From: Pseudonocardia sp. DSM 110487
GTDB lineage: Bacteria; Actinomycetota; Actinomycetes; Mycobacteriales; Pseudonocardiaceae
Assembly (NCBI RefSeq): GCF_019468565.1
Contig: NZ_CP080521.1
Coordinates: 5,766,001 to 5,830,000, forward strand
Direction of reading: 5' to 3'
DNA: 64,000 nucleotides
Made by a program: the position numbers and the translations under genes. Below the pieces are notes generated by a model, which worked only from the letters and a program-made list of their open reading frames with translations, made no database searches and had not been told where the DNA came from. Positions within the stretch are counted from its first letter, which is position 1. Each line of letters opens with the position of its first letter. Below, piece after piece: positions 24,066 to 31,837 of the stretch.

Positions 24066-24557
24066 TCAGAACCCCCATGGGCCTGCGGGCAGGGTGAGCC
24101 CGATCAGGCGGTCGAAGACGAGGAACACGACGGCGGCCAGTGCCCAGCCCCATGCGGGGACCCGCCAGTCCCGCGGCGCACCGAGCAGCAGGGCCGCGGC
24201 GACGAAGAGCCCTGTGGCGGTGACGACGTAGCCCAGGAGCGGCAGGAGCAGCGCGAACCCGACCAGCGCCGCGACGAGGCCGAGCACCCGCATTCCGGCC
24301 CGTGGCTGCCACGGCGTCCGGGCCTCGGCCCTCGGCAGCTTGCGGCGGGCGTCGACCAGCAGCCCGGCACCGACCGCGCCGAGCGCCACCCCGATCGGCA
24401 GCGGCACGGCGGCGGGCCCCACCACGGCCGATGTGGCCGGGAGCCGCACCGCGTCGATGATGACGAGTACGGCACCGATTAGCAGCAGGCCGCCGAAAGC
24501 GGCCGTCGCGAGCACGGTGTGCCGGTCGACGGCGACCGGCGCATCCTCATCGGCCAT
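24066..24557 (-). CDS. tctB: Tripartite tricarboxylate transporter, small membrane subunit TctB
   Basis: This 163-residue small membrane subunit has four predicted helices, with the first at about residues 15-32 and PLPIGVALGAVGAGLLV around residue 50. The family is poorly conserved, so the call rests on length, topology and location between tctC and tctA. The ATG overlaps the tctC stop (TGATG), showing translational coupling. Confidence 0.9.
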   Translation of the reverse strand: MADEDAPVAVDRHTVLATAAFGGLLLIGAVLVIIDAVRLPATSAVVGPAAVPLPIGVALGAVGAGLLVDARRKLPRAEARTPWQPRAGMRVLGLVAALVGFALLLPLLGYVVTATGLFVAAALLLGAPRDWRVPAWGWALAAVVFLVFDRLIGLTLPAGPWGF

Positions 24558-25597
24558 CAATTTCCCCCCAACCCGATCTGGGTGAGCACCCGCGACACGC
24601 GCTCCTGCTCGGACTGCACGAACCGCTCGAACTCGGGCCCGGCGAGCAGGGCATCGCCCCAGCCACGGCGGGCCAGCGCGTCGCGCCACCCCTCGGTCTG
24701 CGCCATCCGGACGAGCATGTCCTCCAGTGCCTGCTCCTCCTGGTCGCTGATGCCTGGCGGGGCGACGACCCCGCGCCAGTTCTCGACGACGACGTCCAAC
24801 CCTGACTCCGTCAGTGACGGGACATCGGGCAGCGAGGGCAGTCGGTCCGCGCTCGACACTGCGAGCGCGCGTACGGTGCCGGCCTCGATCTGGGGCTCGA
24901 TCTCCGAGAGCCCGAAGATCCCGATGGTCGACCGCCCGGACAGGACGGTGGTGAGCGCCTCGCCGCCTCCGGAGTGGGCGACGTAGCTGACGCGCGCCGG
25001 GTCGGCGCCGACGGCCTGTGCGAGCAGCCCGGACATGATCTGCTCCGCGCCGCCCGCCGACCCACCGGAGATCGAGACGGCCGCGACGTCGGCCTGCATC
25101 GCCGCGACCAGGCCGGGCACGTCGGTGAGCGGGGAATCGGCGGCGACGACCACGACCTGGTAGTCGGTGGTGAGCCGCGCGAGCGGGGTGGTGTCGGTGA
25201 GCGAGCGCGGCGAGCCGTTCGCGATGACCGCGCCCATCATGATCAGCCCGGTCGTCATCAGCTCGGACGGGTCGCCCTCGTGGCGGACGAACTGGCTCAG
25301 CCCGATGGTGCCGCCCGCTCCGGAGACGTTGTAGACCTCCGTGCGCCCCACCAGCTCGCGCAGCGCCTTCTGCATCTCCCGCGAGGTCTGGTCCCAGCCG
25401 CCACCTGGCGATGCCGGGGCCATGATCCGCAACTGCTCGTCGCCGAGCACGTCCTGCACGGCGCCGCCGCGGTCGGCGGCGGGCGCGGTGAGCACGATCG
25501 CGGCCGTGGCCGCGATTGCCGCCACCAGCGCGATCACGCCGCTGCGCCCCGGTGGTCGGCGAGGAGCGCGCTCCTCGGTGGTTCCGGGTGCCCCCAT
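24557..25597 (-). CDS. tctC: Tripartite tricarboxylate transporter, substrate-binding protein TctC
   Basis: This 346-residue exported receptor has an Arg-rich N-region and a long hydrophobic segment (GVIALVAAIAATAAIVL, about residues 20-36) that is a signal or membrane anchor with no lipobox. Typical TctC/Bug features follow: APASPGGGWDQTSR, VSGAGGTIGLSQF, and SGGSAGGAEQIMS. ATG 25597 with GGGAG 7 nt upstream is chosen over ATG 25657, which would place coding sequence over the divergent promoter. It feeds a tricarboxylate to TctAB. It is divergent from the flavoprotein dehydrogenase gene. Confidence 0.93.
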   Translation of the reverse strand: MGAPGTTEERAPRRPPGRSGVIALVAAIAATAAIVLTAPAADRGGAVQDVLGDEQLRIMAPASPGGGWDQTSREMQKALRELVGRTEVYNVSGAGGTIGLSQFVRHEGDPSELMTTGLIMMGAVIANGSPRSLTDTTPLARLTTDYQVVVVAADSPLTDVPGLVAAMQADVAAVSISGGSAGGAEQIMSGLLAQAVGADPARVSYVAHSGGGEALTTVLSGRSTIGIFGLSEIEPQIEAGTVRALAVSSADRLPSLPDVPSLTESGLDVVVENWRGVVAPPGISDQEEQALEDMLVRMAQTEGWRDALARRGWGDALLAGPEFERFVQSEQERVSRVLTQIGLGGN

Positions 25598-25636
25598 CGC
25601 CGGTCTCCCGTCGCCGGTTCGACTGCCGTGTCGACC

Positions 25637-25648
25637 GTTGTATACAGT
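25637..25648. promoter_or_regulatory. TGTATACA palindrome, likely GntR operator
   Basis: A perfect TGTATACA dyad (25639-25646) in an unusually AT-rich spot lies in the 85-nt divergent gap between tctC and the flavoprotein gene. FadR-subfamily GntR regulators often bind such short AT-centred dyads. The gntR gene ends the rightward operon. Confidence 0.55.
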
Positions 25649-25682
25649 GATGTGCAATCAAGGACAAGCGGGAGGCCCAGTA

Positions 25683-27140
25683 GTGCAGGAGGAGACCGAG
25701 GTCGTCGTCGTCGGGGGCGGCAACGCCGGGTTCAGCGCCGCCCACGCCGCGACCGGACGAGGGCGGCGGGTGCTGCTGCTGGAGAAGGGCGAGCCCGGGC
25801 TGGCCGGCGGCAACAGCTACTTCACCGCCGGGGCCGTCCGGATCGCACACGGCGGGCTCGCCGAACTGGCCGACCTGCTCGACCCCGACGAGCGGCACCA
25901 GATCAGCGTGCTCCCGCCCTACCCCGCCGATGCGTTCACCGCGGACATGGAGAAGGTGACCGGAGGGCGCAACGACCCGGCCCTCACCGAGGTGCTGGTG
26001 GCCGAGAGCCAGGACGCGATCCGCTGGCTGCACGGGCTGGGGCTGCGCTACCGGTTGATGTACGAGCGCCAGGCGTACCCGGACACGCAGGGACGACAGG
26101 TGTTCTGGGGCGGGCTCGCGGTGGGCAGCACCGGCGGGGGCAAGGGCCTGATCGAGCAGCACACCGAGGCCGCGGAGAAGGCGGGCGTCGAGATCCGCTA
26201 CGGCACGCGCGCCGTCGACCTGCTGCCCGACGGTCCCGGTGTCACGTGGCGCGACACGGACGGACGCAGCGGCACCGTTCGCGCCGAGTCGGTCGTGCTC
26301 GCCGCGGGCGGCTTCGAGGCCGACGCCGAGCTGCGGCGCCGCCATCTGGGCGAAGGGTGGGAGCGGGCCAAGGTGCGCGGCACCCCGCTGAACACCGGCG
26401 ACATGCTCACCGCCGCCCTCGCGGCGGGTGCCGCGCCGTACGGCGACTGGGGCAGCTGCCACAGCGTGGCATGGGACGCCTGGTTCCCGGGCAACGAGGG
26501 CGACCGCGAGCTGACCAACCAGCTCACCCGCAGCGGCTACCCCCTGGGGATCATGGTCAACACGCGGGGTGAGCGGTTCCTCGACGAGGGCGCGGACTTC
26601 CGCAACTACACCTACGCCGAGTACGGGGCCCGAATCCTCGCCCAACCAGACGGGATCGCGTTCCAGCTCTTCGACGCCACCACCCGGCCGCGGCTGCGCA
26701 GGGAGGAGTACGACATGCCGGGCGCGTCGGTCGTCACCGGCTCGACGCTCGCCGAGCTCGCGGCGGGGATGGGTGTCGACGCCGCGGCGCTGACCCGCAC
26801 GGTGCAGGAGTTCAACGCCGGGATCGACCGGGACGTCCCGCTCGACCTGGCCGTCAAGGACGGTCGCGGCGCCCGCGTCGACCCGCCGAAGTCGAACTGG
26901 GCGATCGCCCTGGACAACCCGCCGTTCTACGCCTTCCCGGTCACCTGCGGGATCACGTTCACCTTCGGCGGGCTACGCGCCGACACATCGGGCCGGGTGC
27001 TCGACGGGTCGGGCGTGCCGCTGCCCGGCCTTTTCGTCTGCGGCGAGATGCTGGGCGGGCTGTTCAGCGGCAACTACCCGGGCGGCAGCGGGCTCACCGC
27101 GGGCGCGGTCTTCGGGCGCCGCGCCGGGACCATCGCGTGA
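25683..27140 (+). CDS. FAD-dependent tricarballylate dehydrogenase-like protein (TcuA family)
   Basis: This 485-residue fumarate-reductase/succinate-dehydrogenase-type flavoprotein starts with EVVVVGGGNAGFSAA (FAD Rossmann) and the GEPGLAGGNSYFTAGAVR segment typical of TcuA. Near the C-terminus are the GGLRADTSGRVLDGSG segment and FSGNYPGGSGLTAGAVFGR. It probably oxidises tricarballylate or a related acid imported by TctABC to an unsaturated acid such as cis-aconitate. GTG 25683 has GGGAGG upstream. No TcuB-type electron-transfer partner is encoded beside it. Its stop overlaps the gntR start (GTGA). Confidence 0.88.
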   Translation: MQEETEVVVVGGGNAGFSAAHAATGRGRRVLLLEKGEPGLAGGNSYFTAGAVRIAHGGLAELADLLDPDERHQISVLPPYPADAFTADMEKVTGGRNDPALTEVLVAESQDAIRWLHGLGLRYRLMYERQAYPDTQGRQVFWGGLAVGSTGGGKGLIEQHTEAAEKAGVEIRYGTRAVDLLPDGPGVTWRDTDGRSGTVRAESVVLAAGGFEADAELRRRHLGEGWERAKVRGTPLNTGDMLTAALAAGAAPYGDWGSCHSVAWDAWFPGNEGDRELTNQLTRSGYPLGIMVNTRGERFLDEGADFRNYTYAEYGARILAQPDGIAFQLFDATTRPRLRREEYDMPGASVVTGSTLAELAAGMGVDAAALTRTVQEFNAGIDRDVPLDLAVKDGRGARVDPPKSNWAIALDNPPFYAFPVTCGITFTFGGLRADTSGRVLDGSGVPLPGLFVCGEMLGGLFSGNYPGGSGLTAGAVFGRRAGTIA

Positions 27141-27796
27141 CCATGGCCGGCACGGACGCGCAGACCGTCTACGCCGACCTGCGCGGGCAGATCCTCTCCG
27201 GCGATCTCCCGCCTGGCACGCCGCTGCGGGAGATCGCACTGGCAGAGCGGTTCGGCGTGTCCCGCACGCCGGTGCGGGAGGCGCTGCGCCGCCTGCAGCA
27301 GGACCGCCTGCTCGCGCCCGGCGTACGCGGTATGCAGGTGCGGTCGATCGAGCCGCACGAGGTGGTGCAGGTCTACGACATGCGCGTGCTGCTGGAGGCC
27401 GAGGCCGCCGGACAGGCCGCGCACAGCCGCGGCGACGCCGACCTGATGCGCCTTGAAGGGCTCCTCGCCCGCGACCGCGACCTCGTCGATCCCGACGACG
27501 CCACCCGCACCCGCACCAACCTCGAGTTCCACTCCGCCATCTGGCAGGCCACGCACAATCCGGTGCTGCTCGACCTGATGGACCGGCTCTCCATCCACCT
27601 CGTCCACGCCCCCCGCTCCACGCTCTCGGTGGGCGACCGGTGGGCCACGGCCCTCGACGAGCACGCCCAGCTGGTGGCCGCGGTGCGGGAACGTGACGAG
27701 CGGGCGGCCCGGGAGATCGCCGGGCGGCACATGAGCACCGCGCGGGAGATCCGGCTCGCCCTGCTGCGAGAGGCGGCCGCGACCCCCGGCCCGTGA
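27137..27796 (+). CDS. GntR-family regulator, FadR/FCD type
   Basis: This 219-residue repressor has an N-terminal winged helix (LREIALAERFGVSRTPVREALRRL) and an all-helical FCD ligand domain. The FCD domain contains DMRVLLEAEAA, NLEFHSAIWQATHNP and a C-terminal EHAQLVAAVRERD plus GRHM with metal-type His residues. These domains commonly bind carboxylic acids. GTG start in GTGA overlap with the dehydrogenase. It most likely senses the imported tricarboxylate and controls the divergent tct and dehydrogenase promoters. Confidence 0.93.
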   Translation: MTMAGTDAQTVYADLRGQILSGDLPPGTPLREIALAERFGVSRTPVREALRRLQQDRLLAPGVRGMQVRSIEPHEVVQVYDMRVLLEAEAAGQAAHSRGDADLMRLEGLLARDRDLVDPDDATRTRTNLEFHSAIWQATHNPVLLDLMDRLSIHLVHAPRSTLSVGDRWATALDEHAQLVAAVRERDERAAREIAGRHMSTAREIRLALLREAAATPGP

Positions 27797-27803
27797 GGCA
27801 CGG

Positions 27804-27867
27804 TCTTGCCATTGACAAGATGCTCGCTCCCCGGCACCTTGGCGGTGCCATCTTGGCAATGACAAGA
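27804..27867. promoter_or_regulatory. Pair of 17-bp operators before the doxX-like gene
   Basis: TCTTGCCATTGACAAGA (27804-27820) and TCTTGGCAATGACAAGA (27851-27867) fit the dyad TCTTGTCAnTGACAAGA with one mismatch each. They are spaced 47 bp start to start. They lie between the gntR stop and the doxX-like ATG. No TetR- or MarR-type gene is adjacent, so the regulator must be elsewhere. Confidence 0.6.
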
Positions 27868-27880
27868 CCTGGAGACCGTC

Positions 27881-28339
27881 ATGGAACCACTGATCACCCT
27901 CGTCGCCGTCACCGCGCTCCTGCTCGGCGTGGACGCGCTCGGCGTGCGAGCCCTTCGGCCGTGGCCGGTGGCGCTGCGCGGCGGGCTGGCGGCGATGTTC
28001 ACGCTCACGGGCGTGGTGCACTTCGCCTGGATGCGTCAGGAGCTGATCGCGATGGTGCCGCCCGCGCTCCCCGCGCCCGGCCTGCTCGTGACGGTCACCG
28101 GCGTGCTGGAGCTCGCGGGCGCCGCCGGGCTACTGCTCCCCCGCACCGCGCCGTGGGCGGCGGCCGGCCTCTCCGCGCTGCTGGTCGTCATGTTCCCGGC
28201 GAACGTGCACGCCGCGCTGGAGGGCACCGGCACCCCGCTGCTGCCGCGCACCCTCATGCAGGCGGTGTTCCTCGCGGCCACCCTCGCGGTGGTCGCGTAC
28301 CACCTGCGGACGCGGCGGACGCCCGCCCTCGCGTCGTGA
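27881..28339 (+). CDS. DoxX-family membrane protein
   Basis: This 152-residue integral membrane protein has four predicted helices. Family-like features are GLAAMFTLTGVVHFAWM, VTGVLELAGAAGLLLPRTAPWAA and VVMFPANVHAAL. DoxX-like proteins take part in quinone-linked oxidation or thiol stress, but most are uncharacterised. It is preceded by two copies of a 17-bp operator and GGAG at 27872-27875, so it is probably an inducible single gene. Confidence 0.85.
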   Translation: MEPLITLVAVTALLLGVDALGVRALRPWPVALRGGLAAMFTLTGVVHFAWMRQELIAMVPPALPAPGLLVTVTGVLELAGAAGLLLPRTAPWAAAGLSALLVVMFPANVHAALEGTGTPLLPRTLMQAVFLAATLAVVAYHLRTRRTPALAS

Positions 28340-28346
28340 GCGGTGC

Positions 28347-28553
28347 TCAGGCGGTCGCGCGCAGCACGGGACGATCCGCCGCCGGGCGCTTCGGCGGCGG
28401 ATCGAGGCGGCCGACGGTCAGCAGCGGCAGGGAGTCACTCGCGTGATCAGGATTCTCGCCCCGCTCCGGCACTCTGAGGAGCTTGGCCTCGAGCCGCTGC
28501 AGCAGCAGTGTCGCCAGCAGGACGGCGACCGGCACGACGAACGAGATCCACAC
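28347..28553 (-). CDS. Small single-helix membrane protein
   Basis: This 68-residue product has an N-terminal hydrophobic helix (FVVPVAVLLATLLLQ), then LEAKLLR and a Pro/Arg-rich tail. I do not recognise a named family with certainty; similar short actinobacterial proteins carry a helix followed by RLE. GTG start at 28553. It converges on the doxX-like gene. Confidence 0.5.
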   Translation of the reverse strand: MWISFVVPVAVLLATLLLQRLEAKLLRVPERGENPDHASDSLPLLTVGRLDPPPKRPAADRPVLRATA

Positions 28554-28718
28554 GTGTTCGGCTACCCCGGCAGGCGGTGCTCGTACACGGCTTCACGGCA
28601 GAGGCCGCCCATACGGGCTACACCTTCGCCGTGCCGTTCACGGCCGGTAGCCGAACGTCCGCCACTCCGGTCACGCTCCGCGTCGGCGAGGCGCGGCCGC
28701 GCCGGATACGGTTCCCGG

Positions 28719-29126
28719 ATGAGCGACAGCGACCCTGCCGACGTCATGACGCTGACCGCCGCGCGGGTCGGCTCGACGGCCGTGGTCACCGTGACCGGCG
28801 AGCTGGACCTGCTGACCGCGCGAGAGCTGATGAAGACGGTCGACGAGACACTCCAGTGGCCGGATCTCACCGGCCTCGTCGTCGACCTGACCACGGTGAG
28901 CTTCCTCGGCTCGTCCGGACTGGGCACCCTCGCCGAGCTGGCCACCCGCACCACCGCACCCGGCGGCAGCGGCGGCTACCGCTCGCGGCCGCCCGCGCCC
29001 GTCCCCCCGATGCGGATCGTGGCGCCGCCCGACAACACCGCGGTGGTGCGCCCATGGGAGACGATGAACCTGCAGCAGATCCTGCAGCTGCACCCGGACC
29101 TCGACAGTGCTCTGGAGAGTTTCTGA
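28719..29126 (+). CDS. STAS-domain anti-sigma factor antagonist-like protein
   Basis: This 135-residue protein has a STAS fold: VVTVTGELDLLTA (strand and loop) and VDLTTVSFLGSSGLGTLAEL, where the Ser in GSSG is the expected phosphorylation site. An unusual Pro-rich segment (SRPPAPVPPM) lies between the Ser helix and the last strand. Such proteins release sigma factors from anti-sigma kinases by partner switching. No anti-sigma gene is adjacent. ATG 28719 is chosen as the first codon with a normal STAS N-terminus. Confidence 0.85.
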   Translation: MSDSDPADVMTLTAARVGSTAVVTVTGELDLLTARELMKTVDETLQWPDLTGLVVDLTTVSFLGSSGLGTLAELATRTTAPGGSGGYRSRPPAPVPPMRIVAPPDNTAVVRPWETMNLQQILQLHPDLDSALESF

Positions 29127-29177
29127 CCTCGGTCGGGTTATCTTCTCCTGGCATCCCCATTCGAGGACAGGAGATCC

Positions 29178-30167
29178 GTGGCCCGCGCCGATCTGCCCCT
29201 TGACGAGCTCGTTTCCTACCGCCCCGTCGTCAGCGAACCGGACGATTTCGACGCGTTCTGGAGCCGGACGCTCGACGAGACCCGCACCCACGACCTGGAT
29301 GTCCGGTCCGAGGAGGTCGACACGCCCTACCGCACGGTCACGGTGCGGGACGTGACCTTCAGCGGGTTCGGCGGCGACCGGATCGGCGCCTGGTTCACGA
29401 CGCCGCGCACCGCCGGCGACGACTCGCTCCCCGCGGTCGTCGAGTTCATCGGCTACAACGGCGGCCGCGACCTGCCGGGTGAGTCGCTGCGCTGGGCGAG
29501 CGCGGGCTACGCGCACCTGCTCGTGGACACCCGCGGGCAGGGCGCGCGCTGGGGAGGGGGCGGGCGCACGGCCGACCCGCACGGCTCCGGCCCGGCCACC
29601 CCCGGCTTCATGACCCGCGGCATCGACCGGCCGGACACGTACTTCTACCGCCGGGTGTTCACCGACGCCGTGCGCGCCGTCGAGGCGGTGCGCACACTGC
29701 CCGGCGTCGATGCCGGGCGCGTGGCCGTGCAGGGAGGCAGCCAGGGCGGCGGGATCACGCTCGCCGTGGCCGGGCTGGTGCCCGGCCTCGTGGCCGCGCT
29801 GCCGGACGTCCCGTTCCTCTGCCACTTCACCCGCGCGCTCGACATCTGCGACAAGGACCCGTACGCCGAGGTCACCCGCTACCTCGCCGTGCATCGTCAC
29901 CGGGTCGACGACGTGCTGCGCACGCTGTCGTACTTCGACGGCGTGAACTTCGCCAAGCGCGCCGCCGCACCGGCCTTGTTCTCGGTGGCGCTGATGGATC
30001 TGATCTGCCCGCCCTCCACGGTGTACGCCGCGTTCAACAACTACGGGGCAAACCACCACACGGTCGACAAGGAGATCGAGGTCTACCGCTACAACGACCA
30101 CGAGGGCGGCGAGTCCTACCAGCGGCAGGCCCAGATCCGCTGGCTGGACAAGCTCCTGGGCCGCTAG
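29178..30167 (+). CDS. Acetylxylan esterase / cephalosporin-C deacetylase family (AXE1, CE7)
   Basis: This 329-residue alpha/beta hydrolase has the nucleophile Ser in GGSQGG (with the preceding RVAVQ), the acid Asp in LMDLICPPST and the catalytic His in NDHEGGE. The N-terminal LDELVSYRP and FDAFWSRTLDET are CE7 hallmarks. It hydrolyses acetyl esters of oligosaccharides or small molecules; with no signal peptide it acts inside the cell. GTG 29178 follows AGGAGA. It is a single gene. Confidence 0.9.
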   Translation: MARADLPLDELVSYRPVVSEPDDFDAFWSRTLDETRTHDLDVRSEEVDTPYRTVTVRDVTFSGFGGDRIGAWFTTPRTAGDDSLPAVVEFIGYNGGRDLPGESLRWASAGYAHLLVDTRGQGARWGGGGRTADPHGSGPATPGFMTRGIDRPDTYFYRRVFTDAVRAVEAVRTLPGVDAGRVAVQGGSQGGGITLAVAGLVPGLVAALPDVPFLCHFTRALDICDKDPYAEVTRYLAVHRHRVDDVLRTLSYFDGVNFAKRAAAPALFSVALMDLICPPSTVYAAFNNYGANHHTVDKEIEVYRYNDHEGGESYQRQAQIRWLDKLLGR

Positions 30168-30359
30168 CGTCCTGAACGACTCAGGCCCTGGCGTGCGACG
30201 TCCAGGTGGTGTCCTCGCAAGCGCCGGCAACATCCCGGCCACCGTCATCGCCGCGACCGCCACGGCTTTGGCGGGGGCCGCGCTGCAGTCCGACGCCTCG
30301 GCCAGGCCTCTGTAGCTCGCTCGCGGTCAGGCCCCACAGACCGGAAGTGATCAATCCGC

Positions 30360-31121
30360 TCAGCGGGTTGCGGCGCTGAGGAACGGCAGCGCGTACGCGA
30401 GTATCTCCTGGGCGCGCCAAGTGGTGGTGCCGTGGTCGGCGTCGGGAATCGAGGCGAACTGGCCACCGGCTCGCTTCGCCGCCGCGCCAATGTTGTCGTG
30501 GTAGGGGTCCGAGGAACCGCAGTACATCAACAACGGCACCCCCGCCGACGCCAAGGCAGCGTCGAGGCCGGCTTGGCCCTCGAACCCGTGGTGCGACAGC
30601 CGGAATGCCTGCGGGTCCCCGGCGTCGACGACGGGCACCTGCTCTGGTGCGGCATATGCCATCCGCCGGACCACCTCCACCCAGTCCGAGTCGGCCGACA
30701 TCCCCAGCCGCTGCACGGCGTCGTCGTAGGCGGTCTCGATGCCGCCGATCGGGTCCCAGGCACCGAGGACCAGCGCCGTGCATCGCTGCGGCGCGAACTT
30801 GGCGATGCCGCAGCCGACCCAAGCACCCATCGAGTAGCCCCAGTAGGCGGCTTCGTCCGCGCCAAGGTCGTCGAGGACCTCCAGTACGTCCCCGACCCTG
30901 CGTTCCAGTGTGTAGGCGGACGGGTCGTGGGGCGCGTCGCTAGCGCCGTGGGCCAATGGATCGACCTCCACCACGGTGAACTGGCCGCGGAGCGCGGGTG
31001 TGTACCCCTTGAGCGTCCACGCCGACCCGACCTCGTACATCCCCGGGTGCATCACCAGCACCGGTCCTGATCCCGTCACCTCGTAGTGCAGCTTGTGCTC
31101 GCCGTGGCGTGCAAATGGCAC
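30360..31121 (-). CDS. Alpha/beta hydrolase
   Basis: This 253-residue enzyme of the alpha/beta fold has the nucleophile elbow GYSMGAWVG, an oxyanion region near MHPGMY, Asp in GSSDPYHDN and His in DADHGTTTW. GTG 31121 is used, with AAGGGA 7 nt upstream; an upstream frame to 31166 is unlikely. It is divergent from the hxlR-family gene with a dyad between, so it is probably its target. The substrate is unknown. Confidence 0.88.
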   Translation of the reverse strand: MPFARHGEHKLHYEVTGSGPVLVMHPGMYEVGSAWTLKGYTPALRGQFTVVEVDPLAHGASDAPHDPSAYTLERRVGDVLEVLDDLGADEAAYWGYSMGAWVGCGIAKFAPQRCTALVLGAWDPIGGIETAYDDAVQRLGMSADSDWVEVVRRMAYAAPEQVPVVDAGDPQAFRLSHHGFEGQAGLDAALASAGVPLLMYCGSSDPYHDNIGAAAKRAGGQFASIPDADHGTTTWRAQEILAYALPFLSAATR

Positions 31122-31172
31122 TCGAACATCCCTTCGTAGCCTGCTGGGCCGTGGCAGGGCCTCCACCAGGAG

Positions 31173-31189
31173 CGTTATCGCTTGTAACG
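31173..31189. promoter_or_regulatory. CGTTA-N7-TAACG dyad between hydrolase and hxlR genes
   Basis: CGTTA (31173-31177) and TAACG (31185-31189) flank 7 nt in the divergent gap. It is a candidate HxlR operator controlling both genes. Confidence 0.4.
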
Positions 31190-31236
31190 GGAGTCATGCT
31201 CTGACACATTCGGGTCGCCGAGAAGGAGGCACTTTC

Positions 31237-31668
31237 TTGTCACACCGCCACACGGCTGTAACGCACCAGGTCAGAAGCCTCGCCCCCGGCGCGGATGAGC
31301 CGGCTGTGGAGGACTGCCCGCTGCGGGAGGTTCTCGCGCTCATCGGCGACAAGTGGAGTACCCAGGTCCTGGTCCAGCTCGGCGACGGCCCTCGGCGCTT
31401 CACCGAGCTCGAGCGATCGATCGAGGGAGTGAGCCGGCGCATGCTGACGCTGTCGTTGCGCGGGCTCGAACGCAACGGTCTGATCACCCGCACCGTGTAC
31501 CCGGAGGTACCGCCGCGCGTCGAGTACGCCTGCACGTCGCTGACCGAGCAGATCCGAGAACCCCTGGAAGCCCTGGCCGCCTGGGTCGCCAGCAGCAGAA
31601 CCACGATCGCCGCCGCACGGCGCGCCTACGACCAGAGCGGCGCCCGCGCGACGAGCTCGGCTCGCTGA
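31237..31668 (+). CDS. HxlR-family winged-helix regulator
   Basis: This 143-residue regulator has the HxlR core: CPLREVLALIGDKWSTQVLVQL with the conserved N-terminal Cys, RFTELERSIEGVSRRMLTLSLRGLERNGLI as recognition region, and the wing TVYPEVPPRVEYACT. Family members sense aldehydes, quinones or redox stress through that Cys. TTG 31237 is supported by AAGGAGG 8 nt upstream. It is divergent from the alpha/beta hydrolase gene. Confidence 0.9.
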   Translation: MSHRHTAVTHQVRSLAPGADEPAVEDCPLREVLALIGDKWSTQVLVQLGDGPRRFTELERSIEGVSRRMLTLSLRGLERNGLITRTVYPEVPPRVEYACTSLTEQIREPLEALAAWVASSRTTIAAARRAYDQSGARATSSAR

Positions 31669-31837
31669 TCGGCGGGTCACCGGCCGCCGGCCGAGATGAT
31701 CCGAACTGTCGGTTGTCCATGGCTGTCCTCACGACCATGAGCACCCGGAACATCGGATCTTGCGCGTCAAGATCGCGTGCATCGGTTGTCGGCGGATCAC
31801 GGGCGCCGGTGGCAGCGCCGACTCCCGTGATCACAAA

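Noticed and set aside
24066..26645. 859-codon minus-strand frame running upstream from tctB
   Set aside because: Only the last 163 codons are TctB. The rest lies in other frames of tctC and antisense to the flavoprotein, with atypical composition.
30181..30822. Minus-strand frame beyond the alpha/beta hydrolase gene
   Set aside because: Overlaps the confident hydrolase in another frame; no motif. The 30168-30359 stretch shows no other gene.
31690..31735. Possible degenerate copy of the 4148-4191 hairpin
   Set aside because: Only the left arm (TGTCGGTTG[T/C]CCAT) is similar; the second arm does not pair well.
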